A stretch of DNA of 64,000 nucleotides, from positions 62,001 to 126,000 of the forward strand of contig NZ_JYJG01000007.1 of the NCBI RefSeq assembly GCF_000955955.1, read 5' to 3'. The translations under genes were made by a program, and so were the position numbers. A model generated the notes under the pieces. It saw only the letters and a program-made list of their open reading frames with translations. It made no database searches and was not told the DNA's origin. The stretch is from Lentzea aerocolonigenes. GTDB taxonomy: Bacteria > Actinomycetota > Actinomycetes > Mycobacteriales > Pseudonocardiaceae. Positions 26,459 through 37,971 of this stretch are shown here, piece by piece (position 1 is the stretch's first letter; each line of letters begins with the position of its first letter).

Positions 26459-27195
26459 CCGAGCCAGGGGGAGAGCACTCCAGCGCCCAGCGCGCTGTCG
26501 AGGGCCTCGAGACCAACGGCGCCGAAGCCAAGGCACCGATCGTCGCGGGCAAGGAGCGCAAGGGCCTCTTCGGCGTCTCCGGTTCCGGTGACACGTCGGG
26601 CTTCGGCGGCCTGCGCCTGCCCGCCCACGTCGCCGCGCCCGCCGAGCGCCCGTTCGGCGGCTGGTTCGACGAGGTCGCCGACGAGCTGTTCGCCGCGATC
26701 AGCGACAAGGGCCTGCCCGCCGACACCGTGCAGCAGGTGACCGTCGACCGCGGCGAGATCACCTTCTACCTTCGGCCGGAGACGTTGCTGGAGGTCGCGC
26801 GCATCTGCCGCGACACCCCGTCGCTGCGCTTCGAGCTCTGCAGCTCGGTGTCCGGGGTGGACTACGGCGCCGACGTGCCGCAGCGCCTGCACTCGGTCAC
26901 GCACCTGACGTCGATGACGTACCGCCGCCGCATCCGGCTGGAGGTCGCGGTCGACGTCGAGAACCCGCACGTGCCGAGCCTCGTCGAGGTCTACCCGACG
27001 GCGGACTGGCAGGAGCGCGAGACCTGGGACATGTTCGGGATCATCTACGACGGTCACCCCGGACTGACCCGCATCCTCATGCCGGACGACTGGGACGGCC
27101 ACCCGCAGCGCAAGGACTACCCGCTGGGCGGCATTCCGGTCGAGTACAAGGGCGCGGAGATTCCTCCGCCGGACCAGAGGCGGTCCTACTCATGA
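26455..27195 (+). CDS. nuoC: NADH-quinone oxidoreductase subunit C
   Basis: The gene encodes 246 residues from GTG 26455 overlapping the nuoB stop. The core from about 75 onward is the 30-kDa subunit domain with the signature [14 protein letters not shown] and HPQRKDYPL. The first 60 residues are a hydrophilic, Gly- and Glu-rich extension that is common in actinobacteria. NuoC supports the N2/quinone module together with NuoB and NuoD. Confidence 0.96.
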   Translation: MTEPGGEHSSAQRAVEGLETNGAEAKAPIVAGKERKGLFGVSGSGDTSGFGGLRLPAHVAAPAERPFGGWFDEVADELFAAISDKGLPADTVQQVTVDRGEITFYLRPETLLEVARICRDTPSLRFELCSSVSGVDYGADVPQRLHSVTHLTSMTYRRRIRLEVAVDVENPHVPSLVEVYPTADWQERETWDMFGIIYDGHPGLTRILMPDDWDGHPQRKDYPLGGIPVEYKGAEIPPPDQRRSYS

Positions 27196-28589
27196 CCGAG
27201 CGGCTTTCCGACGTCACCACCGGGACGAACACCAGCGCGACCGGTAGCGACAGCACGGACGACGTCAACACCCGCACCGAGACTCCGGAAATCGCGGACT
27301 CCCGGAAGACCACCGAGGGCACCGTCTACACGGTCACCGGCGGCGACTGGGACGAGGTGCTCGCGGACGCCGTCCACGACGAGCGCATCGTCATGAACCT
27401 CGGCCCGCAGCACCCGTCGACGCACGGCGTGCTCCGCCTGGTCCTGGAGCTCGAGGGCGAGACCGTCACGCACGCCCGCAGCGTCATCGGCTACCTGCAC
27501 ACCGGCATCGAGAAGAACCTCGAGTACCGCAACTGGGTGCAGGGCGTCACCTTCATCACGCGCACCGACTACCTGGCGCCGCTGCACCACGAGGCCGCGT
27601 ACTGCATGTCGGTCGAGAAGCTGCTCGGCATCACGGTGCCGGACAAGGCGCAGGCCATCCGCGTGCTGCTGATGGAGATCAACCGGATCAGCTCGCACCT
27701 CGTCGCGCTCGCCACCGGCGGCATGGAGCTCGGTGCCCTCACCGGCATGACCTCCGGCTTCCGCGAGCGGGAGGAGGCGCTGCACCTGCTGGAGCACCTC
27801 ACCGGTCTGCGCATGAACCACGCGTTCATCCGCCCCGGTGGCCTCGCGCAGGACCTGCCGGCGGACGGGATCGAGAAGATCAACGCGTTCGTCAAGATCA
27901 TGGAGAAGCGGCTCCCGGACTACGACAAGCTGCTCACCGGCCAGCCGATCTGGCGCAACCGCCTCGCGGACGTGGGCTACCTGCCCGTCGACGCGTGCCT
28001 CGCGCTCGGCATCACCGGCCCGATCCTGCGTTCCGCGGGCCTCGCCTGGGACCTGCGCAAGATCGAGCCGTACAGCGGCTACGAGAACTACGCCTTCGAC
28101 GTGCCGACCTCGAACGCGGCGGACTGCTTCGCGCGGTACCTGCTGCGGCTCGAGGAGATGCACCAGTCGCTGAAGATCATCAAGCAGGTCGTGAAGACCC
28201 TGCCGACCGGTCCGGTGATGGTCTCCGACGCCAAGATCGCGTGGCCCGCGCAGCTCACGATCGGCAGCGACGGCATGGGCAACTCGCTCGAGCACGTCCG
28301 CAAGATCATGGGCCAGTCCATGGAGTCCCTGATCCACCACTTCAAGCTGGTGACCGAGGGCTTCAAGGTGCCGTCCGGCCAGGTGTACGTGCCGGTCGAG
28401 TCGCCGCGCGGCGAGCTGGGCTACCACGTCGTCTCCGACGGCGGCACCCGCCCGATGCGCGTGCACCTGCGCGAGCCCAGCTTCATCAACCTCCAGTCGA
28501 TGCCCGCGATGTGCGAGGGCGGCATGGTCGCCGACGTCATCGCGTCCGTCGCCTCGATCGACCCGGTGATGGGTGGTTGCGACCGATGA
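27192..28589 (+). CDS. nuoD: NADH-quinone oxidoreductase subunit D
   Basis: The gene encodes 465 residues. This 49-kDa subunit forms the quinone-binding cavity with NuoB. The N-terminal [10 protein letters not shown] loop and the C-terminal [17 protein letters not shown] are conserved. The first 65 residues are a Thr/Asp-rich extension before the core begins at about MNLGPQHPS. It overlaps both neighbours by four bases. Confidence 0.97.
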   Translation: MTERLSDVTTGTNTSATGSDSTDDVNTRTETPEIADSRKTTEGTVYTVTGGDWDEVLADAVHDERIVMNLGPQHPSTHGVLRLVLELEGETVTHARSVIGYLHTGIEKNLEYRNWVQGVTFITRTDYLAPLHHEAAYCMSVEKLLGITVPDKAQAIRVLLMEINRISSHLVALATGGMELGALTGMTSGFREREEALHLLEHLTGLRMNHAFIRPGGLAQDLPADGIEKINAFVKIMEKRLPDYDKLLTGQPIWRNRLADVGYLPVDACLALGITGPILRSAGLAWDLRKIEPYSGYENYAFDVPTSNAADCFARYLLRLEEMHQSLKIIKQVVKTLPTGPVMVSDAKIAWPAQLTIGSDGMGNSLEHVRKIMGQSMESLIHHFKLVTEGFKVPSGQVYVPVESPRGELGYHVVSDGGTRPMRVHLREPSFINLQSMPAMCEGGMVADVIASVASIDPVMGGCDR

Positions 28590-29302
28590 CTCAGGCACAA
28601 GAAACCGCTTTCGACCAGTCCACTGTGGACCGCGCGCAGGCGATCATCGCCCGCTACCCGCAGGCCCGCAGCGCGCTGCTGCCGATGCTGCACCTGGTGC
28701 AGTCGGTCGAGGGCTACGTCTCGCAGGACGGCATCCGGTTCTGCGCCGGACAGCTCGACCTGAGCGAGGCCGAGGTCAGCGCGGTCGCGACGTTCTACAC
28801 GATGTACAAGCGCCGCCCGTGCGGTGAGCACCTGGTCAGCGTGTGCACGAACACGCTGTGCGCGGCTCTCGGCGGCGACGACATCTACAAGACCCTCAAG
28901 GACCACCTCGGTGTGGGCCACGAGGAGACCGCGGGCGAGCCGGGCACGCCGGGCTCGATCACCCTGGAGCACGCCGAGTGCCTCGCCGCGTGCGACCTCG
29001 GCCCGGTTCTCCAGGTGAACTACGAGTTCTACGACAACCAGACGCCCGACAAGGCGCTGGGACTCGTGAAGGCGTTGCAGTCGGGGGAGAAGCCCGCCCC
29101 CACGCGCGGCGCCCCGCTCACCGATTTCAAGCAGGCGGAACTGCAGCTCGCCGGGTTCTTCGAGGGTCGCGACGCGGACCTCGACGGACCGTCGGCGGCA
29201 CCGGAAACCCTGCGGGGCGCCCAGATCGCGAAGGACCGCGGCTGGGACGCGCCGAAGATGCCGGCCAACGCCGAGTTCCCCGCCCTGCCGGAAAAGAAGT
29301 AG
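28586..29302 (+). CDS. nuoE: NADH-quinone oxidoreductase subunit E
   Basis: The gene encodes 238 residues from ATG 28586 overlapping the nuoD stop. The thioredoxin-like [2Fe-2S] domain has its four ligands as Cys87, Cys92, Cys132 and Cys136. About 70 residues after the domain form a C-terminal extension that the E. coli protein lacks but actinobacterial NuoE proteins often have. It forms the NADH-oxidising module with NuoF and NuoG. Confidence 0.96.
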   Translation: MTQAQETAFDQSTVDRAQAIIARYPQARSALLPMLHLVQSVEGYVSQDGIRFCAGQLDLSEAEVSAVATFYTMYKRRPCGEHLVSVCTNTLCAALGGDDIYKTLKDHLGVGHEETAGEPGTPGSITLEHAECLAACDLGPVLQVNYEFYDNQTPDKALGLVKALQSGEKPAPTRGAPLTDFKQAELQLAGFFEGRDADLDGPSAAPETLRGAQIAKDRGWDAPKMPANAEFPALPEKK

Positions 29303-29311
29303 GGGGACACC

Positions 29312-30592
29312 ATGGTTGACCCGCTGACTCCCGTTCTCACCACGCGCTGGACCGAGCCCAGGTCCTGGACGATCGAGACCTACGAGCGCACCGGCGGCTA
29401 CACCGCCCTGCCGAAGGCGCTCAAGGCCCACCCGGACCAGCTCATCCAGCAGTGCAAGGACTCCGGGCTGCGCGGCCGCGGCGGCGCTGGCTTCCCCACC
29501 GGCATGAAGTGGGGCTTCATCCCGCAGGGCGACGGCAAGCCGCACTACCTCGTCATCAACGCCGACGAGGGCGAGCCGGGCACCTGCAAGGACATCCCGC
29601 TGATGATGGCGGACCCGCACTCGCTGATCGAGGGCGTGATCATCACGTCGTACGCGATCCGCGCGAACTTCGCGGCGATCTACGTCCGCGGCGAGGTCCT
29701 GCACTGCATCCGCCGCCTCAACGCGGCCGTGCGCGAGGCGTACGCCAAGGGCTACCTGGGCAAGGACATCCTCGGCAGCGGCTTCGACCTCGACGTGGTG
29801 ATCCACGCGGGTGCCGGCGCGTACATCTGCGGTGAGGAGACGGCACTGCTCGACTCGCTGGAGGGCCGTCGTGGCCAGCCGCGACTCAAGCCGCCGTTCC
29901 CCGCGACCTCGGGCCTGTACGCCTCGCCGACCGTGGTGAACAACGTCGAGACGATCGCGTCCGTGCCGTTCATCGTCAACGGCGGGTCGGACTGGTTCCG
30001 CGAGATGGGTCGCGACCGCTCACCCGGTCCGAAGATCTACTCGCTGTCGGGCCACGTCACGAACCCCGGCCAGTACGAGGCGCCGATGGGCACCACGTTG
30101 CGCGAGCTGCTGGACATGGCCGGTGGCATGAAGGACGGCATCCCGCTGAAGTTCTGGACGCCGGGTGGTTCGTCCACGCCGCTGTTCACCGCGGAGCACC
30201 TCGACGTGCCGCTGGACTTCGAGGGTGCCGCCGAGGCCGGTTCGATGCTCGGCACGACGGCTCTGCAGATCTTCAACGAGACCGTGTCCGTGCCGTGGGC
30301 CGTCATGAAGTGGACGGAGTTCTACAAGCACGAGTCGTGCGGCAAGTGCACGCCGTGCCGCGAGGGCACGTACTGGCTCGTGCAGATCCTGCAGCGGATG
30401 GTTGCGGGCAACGGCACGGCGAGCGACATCGACACGTTGCTCGACGTCTGCGACAACATCCTCGGTCGTTCCTTCTGCGCGCTCGGTGACGGTGCCGTCA
30501 GCCCGATCACCAGTGGCATCAAGTACTTCAAGGACGAGTTCCTCGCCTTGTGCGACAAGAACTCCAAGGTTCTGGCTGGAGCGAACGCATGA
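29312..30592 (+). CDS. nuoF: NADH-quinone oxidoreductase subunit F (NADH-binding)
   Basis: The gene encodes 426 residues. The NADH-binding [10 protein letters not shown] lies near residue 52, the FMN site near 180, and the [4Fe-4S] cluster N3 ligands are Cys343, 346, 349 and 389. The subunit oxidises NADH and passes electrons into NuoE and NuoG. It overlaps nuoG by four bases. Confidence 0.97.
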   Translation: MVDPLTPVLTTRWTEPRSWTIETYERTGGYTALPKALKAHPDQLIQQCKDSGLRGRGGAGFPTGMKWGFIPQGDGKPHYLVINADEGEPGTCKDIPLMMADPHSLIEGVIITSYAIRANFAAIYVRGEVLHCIRRLNAAVREAYAKGYLGKDILGSGFDLDVVIHAGAGAYICGEETALLDSLEGRRGQPRLKPPFPATSGLYASPTVVNNVETIASVPFIVNGGSDWFREMGRDRSPGPKIYSLSGHVTNPGQYEAPMGTTLRELLDMAGGMKDGIPLKFWTPGGSSTPLFTAEHLDVPLDFEGAAEAGSMLGTTALQIFNETVSVPWAVMKWTEFYKHESCGKCTPCREGTYWLVQILQRMVAGNGTASDIDTLLDVCDNILGRSFCALGDGAVSPITSGIKYFKDEFLALCDKNSKVLAGANA

Positions 30593-33039
30593 CCATCGCC
30601 CCTGACAAGCCCACCGCAGCCGAGGTCGTCGTACCCGAGGGCCACGTCAAGCTGATCATCGACGGCGTCGAGGTCATCGCGCCCAAGGGTGAGCTGCTGA
30701 TCCGCACGGCCGAGCGCCTCGGCACGGTCATCCCGCGCTTCTGCGACCACCCGCTGCTGGAGCCCGCGGGCGCCTGCCGCCAGTGCCTCGTCGAGGTCGA
30801 GATGGGCGGCCGGCCGATGCCGAAGCCGCAGGCCTCCTGCACGATGACGGTCGCGGACGGCATGGTCGTGAAGACCCAGCTGACCTCGCCGGTCGCGGAC
30901 AAGGCCCAGCAGGGTGTGATGGAGCTGCTGCTCATCAACCACCCGCTGGACTGCCCGGTCTGCGACAAGGGCGGTGAGTGCCCGCTGCAGAACCAGGCGA
31001 TCGCCCACGGCCGCAGCGACTCCCGCTTCCACGAGCACAAGCGGACGTTCCCGAAGCCGATCAACATCTCCACGCAGGTGTTGCTCGACCGCGAACGCTG
31101 CGTGCTCTGCCAGCGCTGCACCCGGTTCTCCGCGCAGATCGCCGGCGACCCGTTCATCGAGCTGCTGGAGCGGGGTGCGCACCAGCAGATCGGCATCGCG
31201 CAGGAGAAGCCGTTCCAGAGCTACTTCTCCGGCAACACCATCCAGATCTGCCCGGTCGGTGCTTTGACGAGCGCCGCCTACCGCTTCCGCGCCCGGCCGT
31301 TCGACCTCGTGTCGACGCCGAGCGTGTGCGAGCACTGCTCCTCCGGTTGTGCCGAGCGCACGGACTGGCGGCGCGGCAAGGTGCAGCGCAAGCTCGCCGG
31401 CGACGACCCGCAGGTCAACGAGGAGTGGATCTGCGACAAGGGCCGGTTCGCCTTCCGCTACGCCACGGCCGGCGACCGCATCACGCGGCCTTTGGTGCGT
31501 GACGAGGAGACCGGTGAGCTGCGCGAGTCGTCGTGGACCGAGGCGCTGCAGGTCGCGGCGGCCGGTCTGACGGCGGCGCGGGACGCGAACGGCGTCGGCG
31601 TGCTGACCGGTGGCCGGCTGACCGTCGAGGACGCCTACGCGTACTCGAAGTTCGCCCGGATCGCGTTGCACACCAACGACATCGACTTCCGCGCCCGGCC
31701 GCACAGCGCCGAGGAGCTGGAGTTCCTGTCCGGCACGACGGTGTTCACCAACCCGGACAACGGCGTCACCTTCCAGGGCATCGAGAAGGCGCCGGCCGCG
31801 CTGCTGGTCGCTTTCGAGCCCGAGGAGGAAGCGCCGATCGTCTTCCTGCGCCTGCGCAAGGCCGCTCGCACCGGCAAGACCAAGGTCTTCCACCTCGGCC
31901 AGTTCACCACCCCGGCCGTCGAGAAGACCCTCGGCACGCTGCTCGCCTGCGTGCCCGGTGCCGAGGCGAACGCGTTGAACGCGTTGGCGGAGCACGCTTC
32001 CGATGTCGTGGAGCTGCTGAGCAAGCCCGGTGCGGTGATCCTGGTCGGCGAGCGCGCCGCCGAGATCCCCGGCGCGTTCACCGCGGTCACCCGGCTCGCC
32101 GAGCGCACCGGGGCCAAGATCGCGTGGATCCCGCGTCGTGCCGGTGAGCGCGGTGCGCTCGCGGTCGGTGCCACGCCGAACCTGCTGCCCGGTGGCCGCC
32201 ACGTCGCGAACGCGTCGGCGCGCATCGAGGTCGAACGGACCTGGGGCGTCGAGGAGGGCTCGCTGCCCGCGACGCCCGGCCGCGACACCACCGGCATCCT
32301 CGAGGCCGCCGCGAACGGTCAGCTGTCCGGCCTGGTGGTCGGCGGCGTCGACCCGTTCGACCTGCCGGACCCGGCGCTGGCCGAGAAGGCGTTGGCACAG
32401 GCCGGTTTCATCGTGAGCCTGGAGCTGCGGCCGAGCGCGGTCACCGCGCACGCGGACGTCGTGTTCCCGATCGCCCCCGCGGTCGAGAAGTCCGGCAGCT
32501 ACCTCAACTGGGAGGGCCGCCGCCGCGAGTTCGGCCTGACGCTGGAAGGCACCGGCGCGCTGCCGGACTGCCGCGTGCTCGACACCCTCGCGGTGGAGAT
32601 GGACGCGGACCTGTTCACGCAGACGCCCGCCGCCTCGGCAGCCGACCTGGCCCGCCTCGGCGAGGGCGCTCCGAGCGGTTCCTCGCTCAACGTCGCCGCG
32701 CCGCTGCAGAGCCCGGCCGGTGCCGGCAAGGCGGTCCTCGCCACGTGGCACCGCCTGATCGGCAACGGCTCGCTGCAGGTGGACGAACCGCACCTCGCAG
32801 GCACGGCCCGCCCGGTCGTGGCGAAGGTCGCGGAGGTCACCGCACAGCAGTTCGGTCTGGAGACCGGCGGCTACGTGACGGTCTCCACCGAACGCGGCGC
32901 GATCACGCTCCCGGTCGAGACCGACGACCTGCCCGAGGGCGTCATCTGGCTGCCCACCAACTCGGGTGACGTGACCGTCCGGGCCACGCTCGGCGCGGGC
33001 CACGGCTCGATCGTCTCCGTCAGCGGAGGGAAGTCATGA
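30589..33039 (+). CDS. nuoG: NADH-quinone oxidoreductase subunit G
   Basis: The gene encodes 816 residues from ATG 30589, overlapping the nuoF stop; the open frame upstream is not used. Ligands for [2Fe-2S] N1b (Cys52, 63, 66, 84), for N5 (His118, Cys122, 125, 131) and for N4 (Cys171, 174, 177 and a later CPVG cysteine) are present. A CEHCSSGC set with a downstream ICDKGRF cysteine shows that the extra cluster N7 is retained, as in E. coli. The C-terminal two thirds is the molybdopterin-oxidoreductase-like domain without cofactor function. Confidence 0.97.
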   Translation: MTIAPDKPTAAEVVVPEGHVKLIIDGVEVIAPKGELLIRTAERLGTVIPRFCDHPLLEPAGACRQCLVEVEMGGRPMPKPQASCTMTVADGMVVKTQLTSPVADKAQQGVMELLLINHPLDCPVCDKGGECPLQNQAIAHGRSDSRFHEHKRTFPKPINISTQVLLDRERCVLCQRCTRFSAQIAGDPFIELLERGAHQQIGIAQEKPFQSYFSGNTIQICPVGALTSAAYRFRARPFDLVSTPSVCEHCSSGCAERTDWRRGKVQRKLAGDDPQVNEEWICDKGRFAFRYATAGDRITRPLVRDEETGELRESSWTEALQVAAAGLTAARDANGVGVLTGGRLTVEDAYAYSKFARIALHTNDIDFRARPHSAEELEFLSGTTVFTNPDNGVTFQGIEKAPAALLVAFEPEEEAPIVFLRLRKAARTGKTKVFHLGQFTTPAVEKTLGTLLACVPGAEANALNALAEHASDVVELLSKPGAVILVGERAAEIPGAFTAVTRLAERTGAKIAWIPRRAGERGALAVGATPNLLPGGRHVANASARIEVERTWGVEEGSLPATPGRDTTGILEAAANGQLSGLVVGGVDPFDLPDPALAEKALAQAGFIVSLELRPSAVTAHADVVFPIAPAVEKSGSYLNWEGRRREFGLTLEGTGALPDCRVLDTLAVEMDADLFTQTPAASAADLARLGEGAPSGSSLNVAAPLQSPAGAGKAVLATWHRLIGNGSLQVDEPHLAGTARPVVAKVAEVTAQQFGLETGGYVTVSTERGAITLPVETDDLPEGVIWLPTNSGDVTVRATLGAGHGSIVSVSGGKS

Positions 33040-34361
33040 TCCAGCACGTCCTCGCAGCGGACAACGGCGAGACCGCCAAGCTCCTCGCGGACGACCCGAT
33101 CTGGCTGGTGCTGATCAAGGTCGTCGGGATCTTCGCGTTCCTCGTGGTCATGACCCTGTTCATGATCAACTGGGAGCGCAAGGTCGTCGCGCGCATGCAG
33201 CACCGCCCCGGCCCCAACCGGGTCGGCCCGAACGGCTGGCTGCAGTCGCTCGCGGACGGTCTGAAGCTCGCGTTCAAGGAGGACATCCGCCCGGTCCTCG
33301 CGGACAAGTGGGTGTTCTTCCTCGCGCCGGTGATCTCCTGCATCCCCGCGTTCCTCGCGTTCTCGGTGATCCCGCTCGCGGGCGAGGTCAACCTGTTCGG
33401 CCAGCAGACCGCGCTGCAGCTCGTCGACCTCCCGGTCGGCGTGCTGGTGGTGCTGGCCTGCTCGTCGCTCGGCGTCTACGGCATCGTGCTGTCCGGCTGG
33501 GCTTCCGGCTCGCCGTACCCGCTGCTCGGCGCGCTGCGGTCGGCCGCGCAGGTGATCTCCTACGAGATCGCGATGGGCCTGTCGATCGTCGCGGTGATCA
33601 TGTTCACCGGCTCGATGTCGACCGGTGACATCGTCAACGCCCAGGCGGGCATGGTGCTCGGCGGCGCGATCCCCGGCTGGTTCGGCATCCTGCTGTTCCC
33701 CAGCTTCGTGATCTACGTGGTGTCGATGGTCGGCGAGACCAACCGCGCGCCGTTCGACCTCCCCGAGGCCGAGTCGGAGCTGGTCGGTGGTTTCCACACG
33801 GAGTACAGCTCGCTGAAGTTCGCGCTGTTCTTCCTCGCCGAGTACGTCAACATGGTCACCGTCTCGGCGCTCGCGACCACGCTCTTCCTCGGCGGCTACC
33901 GCGCCCCGTGGAGCGGCGAGTTCATGAACACCGGCTGGTGGGGCCTGCTCTGGTTCATCGGCAAGACGCTGTTCTTCCTGTTCATCTTCATCTGGCTGCG
34001 CGGCACGCTTCCTCGCCTGCGCTACGACCAGTTCATGAAGCTCGGCTGGAAGGTGCTGGTCCCGACCAGCCTCGTCTGGATCATGGCCGTCGCGGTCATC
34101 CGCACCGGTGCCATCCAGCAGCTCTCCACGGCGCAGCGGCTCATCGCGCTCGGCGTGGTCGTCGGCCTCGTGCTGCTGGTCTCGTTCCTGCTGCCGGACA
34201 AGAAGGTCCAGGACACCAAGGGCGTTCCGCTCGCCGGCTCCGGCTTCCCGGTGCCGCCGCTCGATCTCGTTGTCCCCAAGGCCGCGCCCAAGCGCAAGGT
34301 CAAGGTCGCCAACATCCCCAAGGACAAGGCAGCCGTCACCACCGGTAAGGAGGCTGAGTAG
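33036..34361 (+). CDS. nuoH: NADH-quinone oxidoreductase subunit H
   Basis: The gene encodes 441 residues with eight or nine membrane helices. The conserved [15 protein letters not shown] loop and the cytoplasmic [17 protein letters not shown] segment, both close to the quinone channel, are intact. The last 60 residues are a charged, Lys/Pro-rich tail that extends beyond the E. coli length, which is usual in this phylum. It connects the peripheral arm with the membrane arm. Confidence 0.97.
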   Translation: MIQHVLAADNGETAKLLADDPIWLVLIKVVGIFAFLVVMTLFMINWERKVVARMQHRPGPNRVGPNGWLQSLADGLKLAFKEDIRPVLADKWVFFLAPVISCIPAFLAFSVIPLAGEVNLFGQQTALQLVDLPVGVLVVLACSSLGVYGIVLSGWASGSPYPLLGALRSAAQVISYEIAMGLSIVAVIMFTGSMSTGDIVNAQAGMVLGGAIPGWFGILLFPSFVIYVVSMVGETNRAPFDLPEAESELVGGFHTEYSSLKFALFFLAEYVNMVTVSALATTLFLGGYRAPWSGEFMNTGWWGLLWFIGKTLFFLFIFIWLRGTLPRLRYDQFMKLGWKVLVPTSLVWIMAVAVIRTGAIQQLSTAQRLIALGVVVGLVLLVSFLLPDKKVQDTKGVPLAGSGFPVPPLDLVVPKAAPKRKVKVANIPKDKAAVTTGKEAE

Positions 34362-34363
34362 GG

Positions 34364-34879
34364 ATGTTCGAGTCCCTGAAAGGCTTCGGCGTCACCTTCG
34401 GCACCATGTTCAAGAAGGTGGTGACGGAGGAGTACCCCGAGGTCAAGAAGGTGACCGCGCCGCGGTTCCACGGCCGTCACCAGCTGAACCGGCACCCGGA
34501 CGGGCTGGAGAAGTGCGTCGGCTGCGAGCTGTGCGCGTGGGCCTGCCCGGCGGACGCGATCTTCGTCGAAGGTGGCGACAACACCGAGGAAGCGCGCTTC
34601 TCGCCCGGTGAGCGGTACGGCGCCGACTACCAGATCAACTACCTGCGCTGCATCGGCTGCGGCCTGTGCATCGAGGCGTGCCCGACCCGTTCGCTCACGA
34701 TGACGAACGAGTACGAGCTCGCCGACGACAACCGCCAGGACCTGATCTTCACGAAGGAGGACCTGCTCGCTCCGCTGCTGCCCGGCATGGAGCAGCCGCC
34801 GCACCCGATGCGGTTGGGCGACAACGAGCAGGACTACTACGTGAACGGCCCGCAGCTGGCCAAGGAGGCTCAGCAGTGA
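34364..34879 (+). CDS. nuoI: NADH-quinone oxidoreductase subunit I
   Basis: The gene encodes 171 residues with two [4Fe-4S] clusters, N6a and N6b. Ligands are Cys51, 54, 57, 61 and Cys96, 99, 102, 106, all present. It bridges NuoG and NuoB in the electron path. It overlaps nuoJ by four bases. A shorter paralogue lies at 59239. Confidence 0.97.
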   Translation: MFESLKGFGVTFGTMFKKVVTEEYPEVKKVTAPRFHGRHQLNRHPDGLEKCVGCELCAWACPADAIFVEGGDNTEEARFSPGERYGADYQINYLRCIGCGLCIEACPTRSLTMTNEYELADDNRQDLIFTKEDLLAPLLPGMEQPPHPMRLGDNEQDYYVNGPQLAKEAQQ

Positions 34880-35727
34880 GCCTCCTCGTCAGCTTCCTGG
34901 CCCAGCAGCCGGAACCCGTGCAGAAGGTGGTCGACACCGTCACCACGGGCGAGGCCATCGCGTTCTGGGTGCTCGGCCCGCTCGCACTGGCCGGCGCGCT
35001 CGGCATGCTCTTCGCGCGCAACGCCGTGCACTCCGCGCTCTGGCTCGTCGTGACGATGCTCAGCCTCGGTGTGCTGTACATGATCCAGCAGGCGCCGTTC
35101 CTCGGCTTCGTGCAGATCATCGTCTACACCGGCGCGATCATGATGCTGTTCCTGTTCGTGCTCATGATGGTCGGCCGCGACAGTTCGGACTCCGTGGTCG
35201 AAGTCATTCGCGGGCAACGGCTCGCGGCCGCGTTGCTCGGCATCGGGTTCGCCGTCCTGATGGTCGGCTCCGTCGGCCGCGCGCTCACCTCGGTCGAGCC
35301 CAGGGGTCTGGCCGAGGCGAACACCACGAACGGCGGCAACGTCGGCAACATCGGCCAGAAGCTCTTCACGGACTACCTGTTCGCGTTCGAGCTCACCTCG
35401 GCCCTGCTGATCACCGCCGCCCTCGGCGCGATGATCCTGGCCTTCGTGGGTCGCGACGGCCGGCCGTCCAAGAAGACGCAGAAGGAACTCGTCGAGGAGC
35501 GCTTCCAGGACGGCAAGCGGGTCGGGTCCATCCCCGGTCCCGGCGTCTTCGCCACCGCGAACTCGGTGGCCACCCCGGCGCTGCTGCCCGACGGCAGCGT
35601 GTCGGAGGAGTCGCTGTTCGAGGTCATCGAGGCGACCGACAAGTCCGTGCTCTCGGACGACGTCGCCGAGGTCGCGGGCACCGGGCACCAGCCGGACTCG
35701 CACGCGCTCAAGGGAAGTGAGTCGTGA
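34876..35727 (+). CDS. nuoJ: NADH-quinone oxidoreductase subunit J
   Basis: The gene encodes 283 residues from GTG 34876 overlapping the nuoI stop. Five hydrophobic helices occupy the first 190 residues, with [19 protein letters not shown] as the conserved third helix. About 85 hydrophilic residues follow, longer than in E. coli but typical of actinobacteria. NuoJ forms part of the first half-channel region. Confidence 0.95.
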   Translation: MSLLVSFLAQQPEPVQKVVDTVTTGEAIAFWVLGPLALAGALGMLFARNAVHSALWLVVTMLSLGVLYMIQQAPFLGFVQIIVYTGAIMMLFLFVLMMVGRDSSDSVVEVIRGQRLAAALLGIGFAVLMVGSVGRALTSVEPRGLAEANTTNGGNVGNIGQKLFTDYLFAFELTSALLITAALGAMILAFVGRDGRPSKKTQKELVEERFQDGKRVGSIPGPGVFATANSVATPALLPDGSVSEESLFEVIEATDKSVLSDDVAEVAGTGHQPDSHALKGSES

Positions 35728-36023
35728 CTCCCACGTACTACCTGCTGCTGTCGGCACTGCTGTTCAGCATCGGCGCCGTCGGCGTCCTGGTGCGGCGCAA
35801 CGCGATCGTGGTCTTCATGTGCGTCGAGCTCATGCTCAACGCGGTAAACCTGAGCCTCGTGACGTTCGCGCGGATCAACGGCTCGCTCGACGGTCAGGTG
35901 ATGGCGTTCTTCGTGATGGTCGTCGCCGCGGCCGAGGTCGTCGTCGGCCTCGCGATCATCATGTCCATCTTCCGCACGCGTCGCTCGGCCTCGGTCGACG
36001 ACTCGAACCTGCTGAAGTACTGA
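35724..36023 (+). CDS. nuoK: NADH-quinone oxidoreductase subunit K
   Basis: The gene encodes 99 residues with three helices from GTG 35724. The intramembrane glutamates involved in proton transfer are visible in FMCVELMLN and [10 protein letters not shown]. It overlaps nuoJ by four bases, and ten bases separate it from nuoL. Confidence 0.96.
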   Translation: MTPTYYLLLSALLFSIGAVGVLVRRNAIVVFMCVELMLNAVNLSLVTFARINGSLDGQVMAFFVMVVAAAEVVVGLAIIMSIFRTRRSASVDDSNLLKY

Positions 36024-36033
36024 GGGGTCACCG

Positions 36034-37971
36034 GTGACGGAACCTGTTGCCGCCAGCGGGCTGGCTAGTCTCGCCTGGCTTTTGTTGGCGCTGCCCGCGT
36101 TCGGCGCGGCAGTGCTGCTGGTCGGTGGCAAGCGCACCGACAAGTGGGGTCATCTGCTCGGCTGCGCCACCATCATCGGCGCGTTCGGCTACGGACTCGC
36201 GCTGTTCTTCTCGACGCTCGGCATCTCGAACCCGGAGGAGCGGGTGCAGAACGTGCACCTGTTCAACTGGGTCGACGTCAACGCGCTGACCGTCGAGTTC
36301 GGACTGCGCATCGACCCGCTGTCGCTGACGTTCGTGCTGCTGATCACCGGTGTGGGCTCGCTGATCCACATCTACTCGATCGGCTACATGGCGCACGAGG
36401 AAGGCAGGCGGAAGTTCTTCGCCTACCTCAACCTCTTCGTGGCGGCCATGCTCCTGCTGGTGCTGGGCAACGGTTTCGTGACCCTGTACTTCGGCTGGGA
36501 GGGCGTCGGTCTCGCCTCGTACCTGCTGATCGGCTGGTACCAGTACAAGCCGGAAGCGGCGTCGGCGGCCAAGAAGGCCTTCCTGATGAACCGCGTCGGC
36601 GACCTCGGTCTCGCGATCGCGATCTTCCTGATGTTCAACCGTCTCGGGACCACGCAGTACACCGAGGTCTTCAGCCGGGTGAAGGAGTTCTCCAGCGCGG
36701 AGATCCTCGCGATCACGCTGCTGCTGCTCCTGGGCGCCTGCGGCAAGTCGGGTCAGTTCCCGCTGCAGGCCTGGTTGCCGGACGCCATGGCCGGTCCGAC
36801 CCCGGTGTCCGCCCTGATCCACGCGGCGACGATGGTCACCGCCGGCGTGTACCTGATCGCCCGCTCCAACCCGATCTACGACCTGAGCGCCGACGGCCGC
36901 CTGGTCGTGATGATCATCGGTGGCGTCACGCTGCTGATCGGTTGCATCATCGGTTGCGCCTACGACGACTTCAAGAAAGTCCTGGCGTACTCGACGGTCT
37001 CGCAGATCGGTTACATGATCCTCGCGGTGGGCCTCGGCCCGGTCGGTTACGCGCTGGGCATCATGCACCTGCTGACGCACGGCTTCTTCAAGGCCGGGCT
37101 CTTCCTCGGTGCCGGTTCGGTCATGCACGGCATGAACGACGAGGGCAACATCCGGCGGATGGGCGGCCTGGCCAAGTACCTGCCGGTCACCTTCGTCACC
37201 TGGACGCTCGGCTACCTCGCGCTGATCGGCATCCCGCCGTTCGCGGGCTACTTCTCGAAGGACGCCATCATCGCGGCGGCGTTCACCGGGGAGGGCTGGC
37301 GGCCGTACGTCTTCGGTGGCGTCGCACTGCTCGGTGCCGCGCTGACCGCGTTCTACATGACGCGCCTGCTCATCCTCGTCTTCCTGGGCCAGCCCCGCTG
37401 GAAGGACCTGAAGTCCGAGGACGGCAAGGAATACCACCCGCACGAGTCCCCGCTGTCGATGACCATCCCGATGATCATCCTGGCGGTCGGCTCGATCGGT
37501 GGCGGCTGGTTCCTCTCCTCCGGCGGGCGTCTGGCCGGGTGGCTGGAGCCCTCGCTGGGCGAGCTCAAGGAAGAGCACGGCGTGGTCTCGCACGGCATGG
37601 TCGGGATCCTGACCGTCGTGCTCGCGCTGGTCGGCGCCGGTCTCGCGTTCCTGCTCTTCGCTCGCGGCAAGCAGCCGGTCGAGCGGCCGGTGCGGGTGTC
37701 GTTCCCGGTGCGCGCCGCTCGTGCGGACCTCTACGGCAACGCACTCAACGAGGCCCTCTTCGCGCGGCCGGGCACCTGGCTCACCCGCGCGCTGGTGTTC
37801 CTCGACCTGAAGGGCGTCGACGGTGCCGTCAACGGCATGGCGGCGCTGCTCGGCGGTAGCTCCGGCCGGTTGCGCAGGCTGCAGACCGGGTTCGTCCGCT
37901 CCTACGCACTGTCCATGCTGCTGGGCTCGATCTTCGTGCTCGGGGCGCTCCTGGTGGTGAGGTTCTCGTGA
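36034..37971 (+). CDS. nuoL: NADH-quinone oxidoreductase subunit L
   Basis: The gene encodes 645 residues from GTG 36034. It is the distal antiporter-like proton-pumping subunit. The core shows FFGWEGVGLASYLLIG-type sequence around the key glutamate, the KSGQFPLQAWLPDAM lysine helix and LTHGFFKAGLFLGAGSV. A long C-terminal lateral helix and final membrane anchor complete the subunit. It overlaps nuoM by four bases. Confidence 0.97.
   Translation: MTEPVAASGLASLAWLLLALPAFGAAVLLVGGKRTDKWGHLLGCATIIGAFGYGLALFFSTLGISNPEERVQNVHLFNWVDVNALTVEFGLRIDPLSLTFVLLITGVGSLIHIYSIGYMAHEEGRRKFFAYLNLFVAAMLLLVLGNGFVTLYFGWEGVGLASYLLIGWYQYKPEAASAAKKAFLMNRVGDLGLAIAIFLMFNRLGTTQYTEVFSRVKEFSSAEILAITLLLLLGACGKSGQFPLQAWLPDAMAGPTPVSALIHAATMVTAGVYLIARSNPIYDLSADGRLVVMIIGGVTLLIGCIIGCAYDDFKKVLAYSTVSQIGYMILAVGLGPVGYALGIMHLLTHGFFKAGLFLGAGSVMHGMNDEGNIRRMGGLAKYLPVTFVTWTLGYLALIGIPPFAGYFSKDAIIAAAFTGEGWRPYVFGGVALLGAALTAFYMTRLLILVFLGQPRWKDLKSEDGKEYHPHESPLSMTIPMIILAVGSIGGGWFLSSGGRLAGWLEPSLGELKEEHGVVSHGMVGILTVVLALVGAGLAFLLFARGKQPVERPVRVSFPVRAARADLYGNALNEALFARPGTWLTRALVFLDLKGVDGAVNGMAALLGGSSGRLRRLQTGFVRSYALSMLLGSIFVLGALLVVRFS

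Noticed and set aside
30322..33003. 893-residue open frame antisense to nuoG
   Set aside because: It is a GC-rich shadow of nuoG with Arg/Gly/Asp-rich sequence and no recognisable family; nuoG on the other strand has full cluster motifs.
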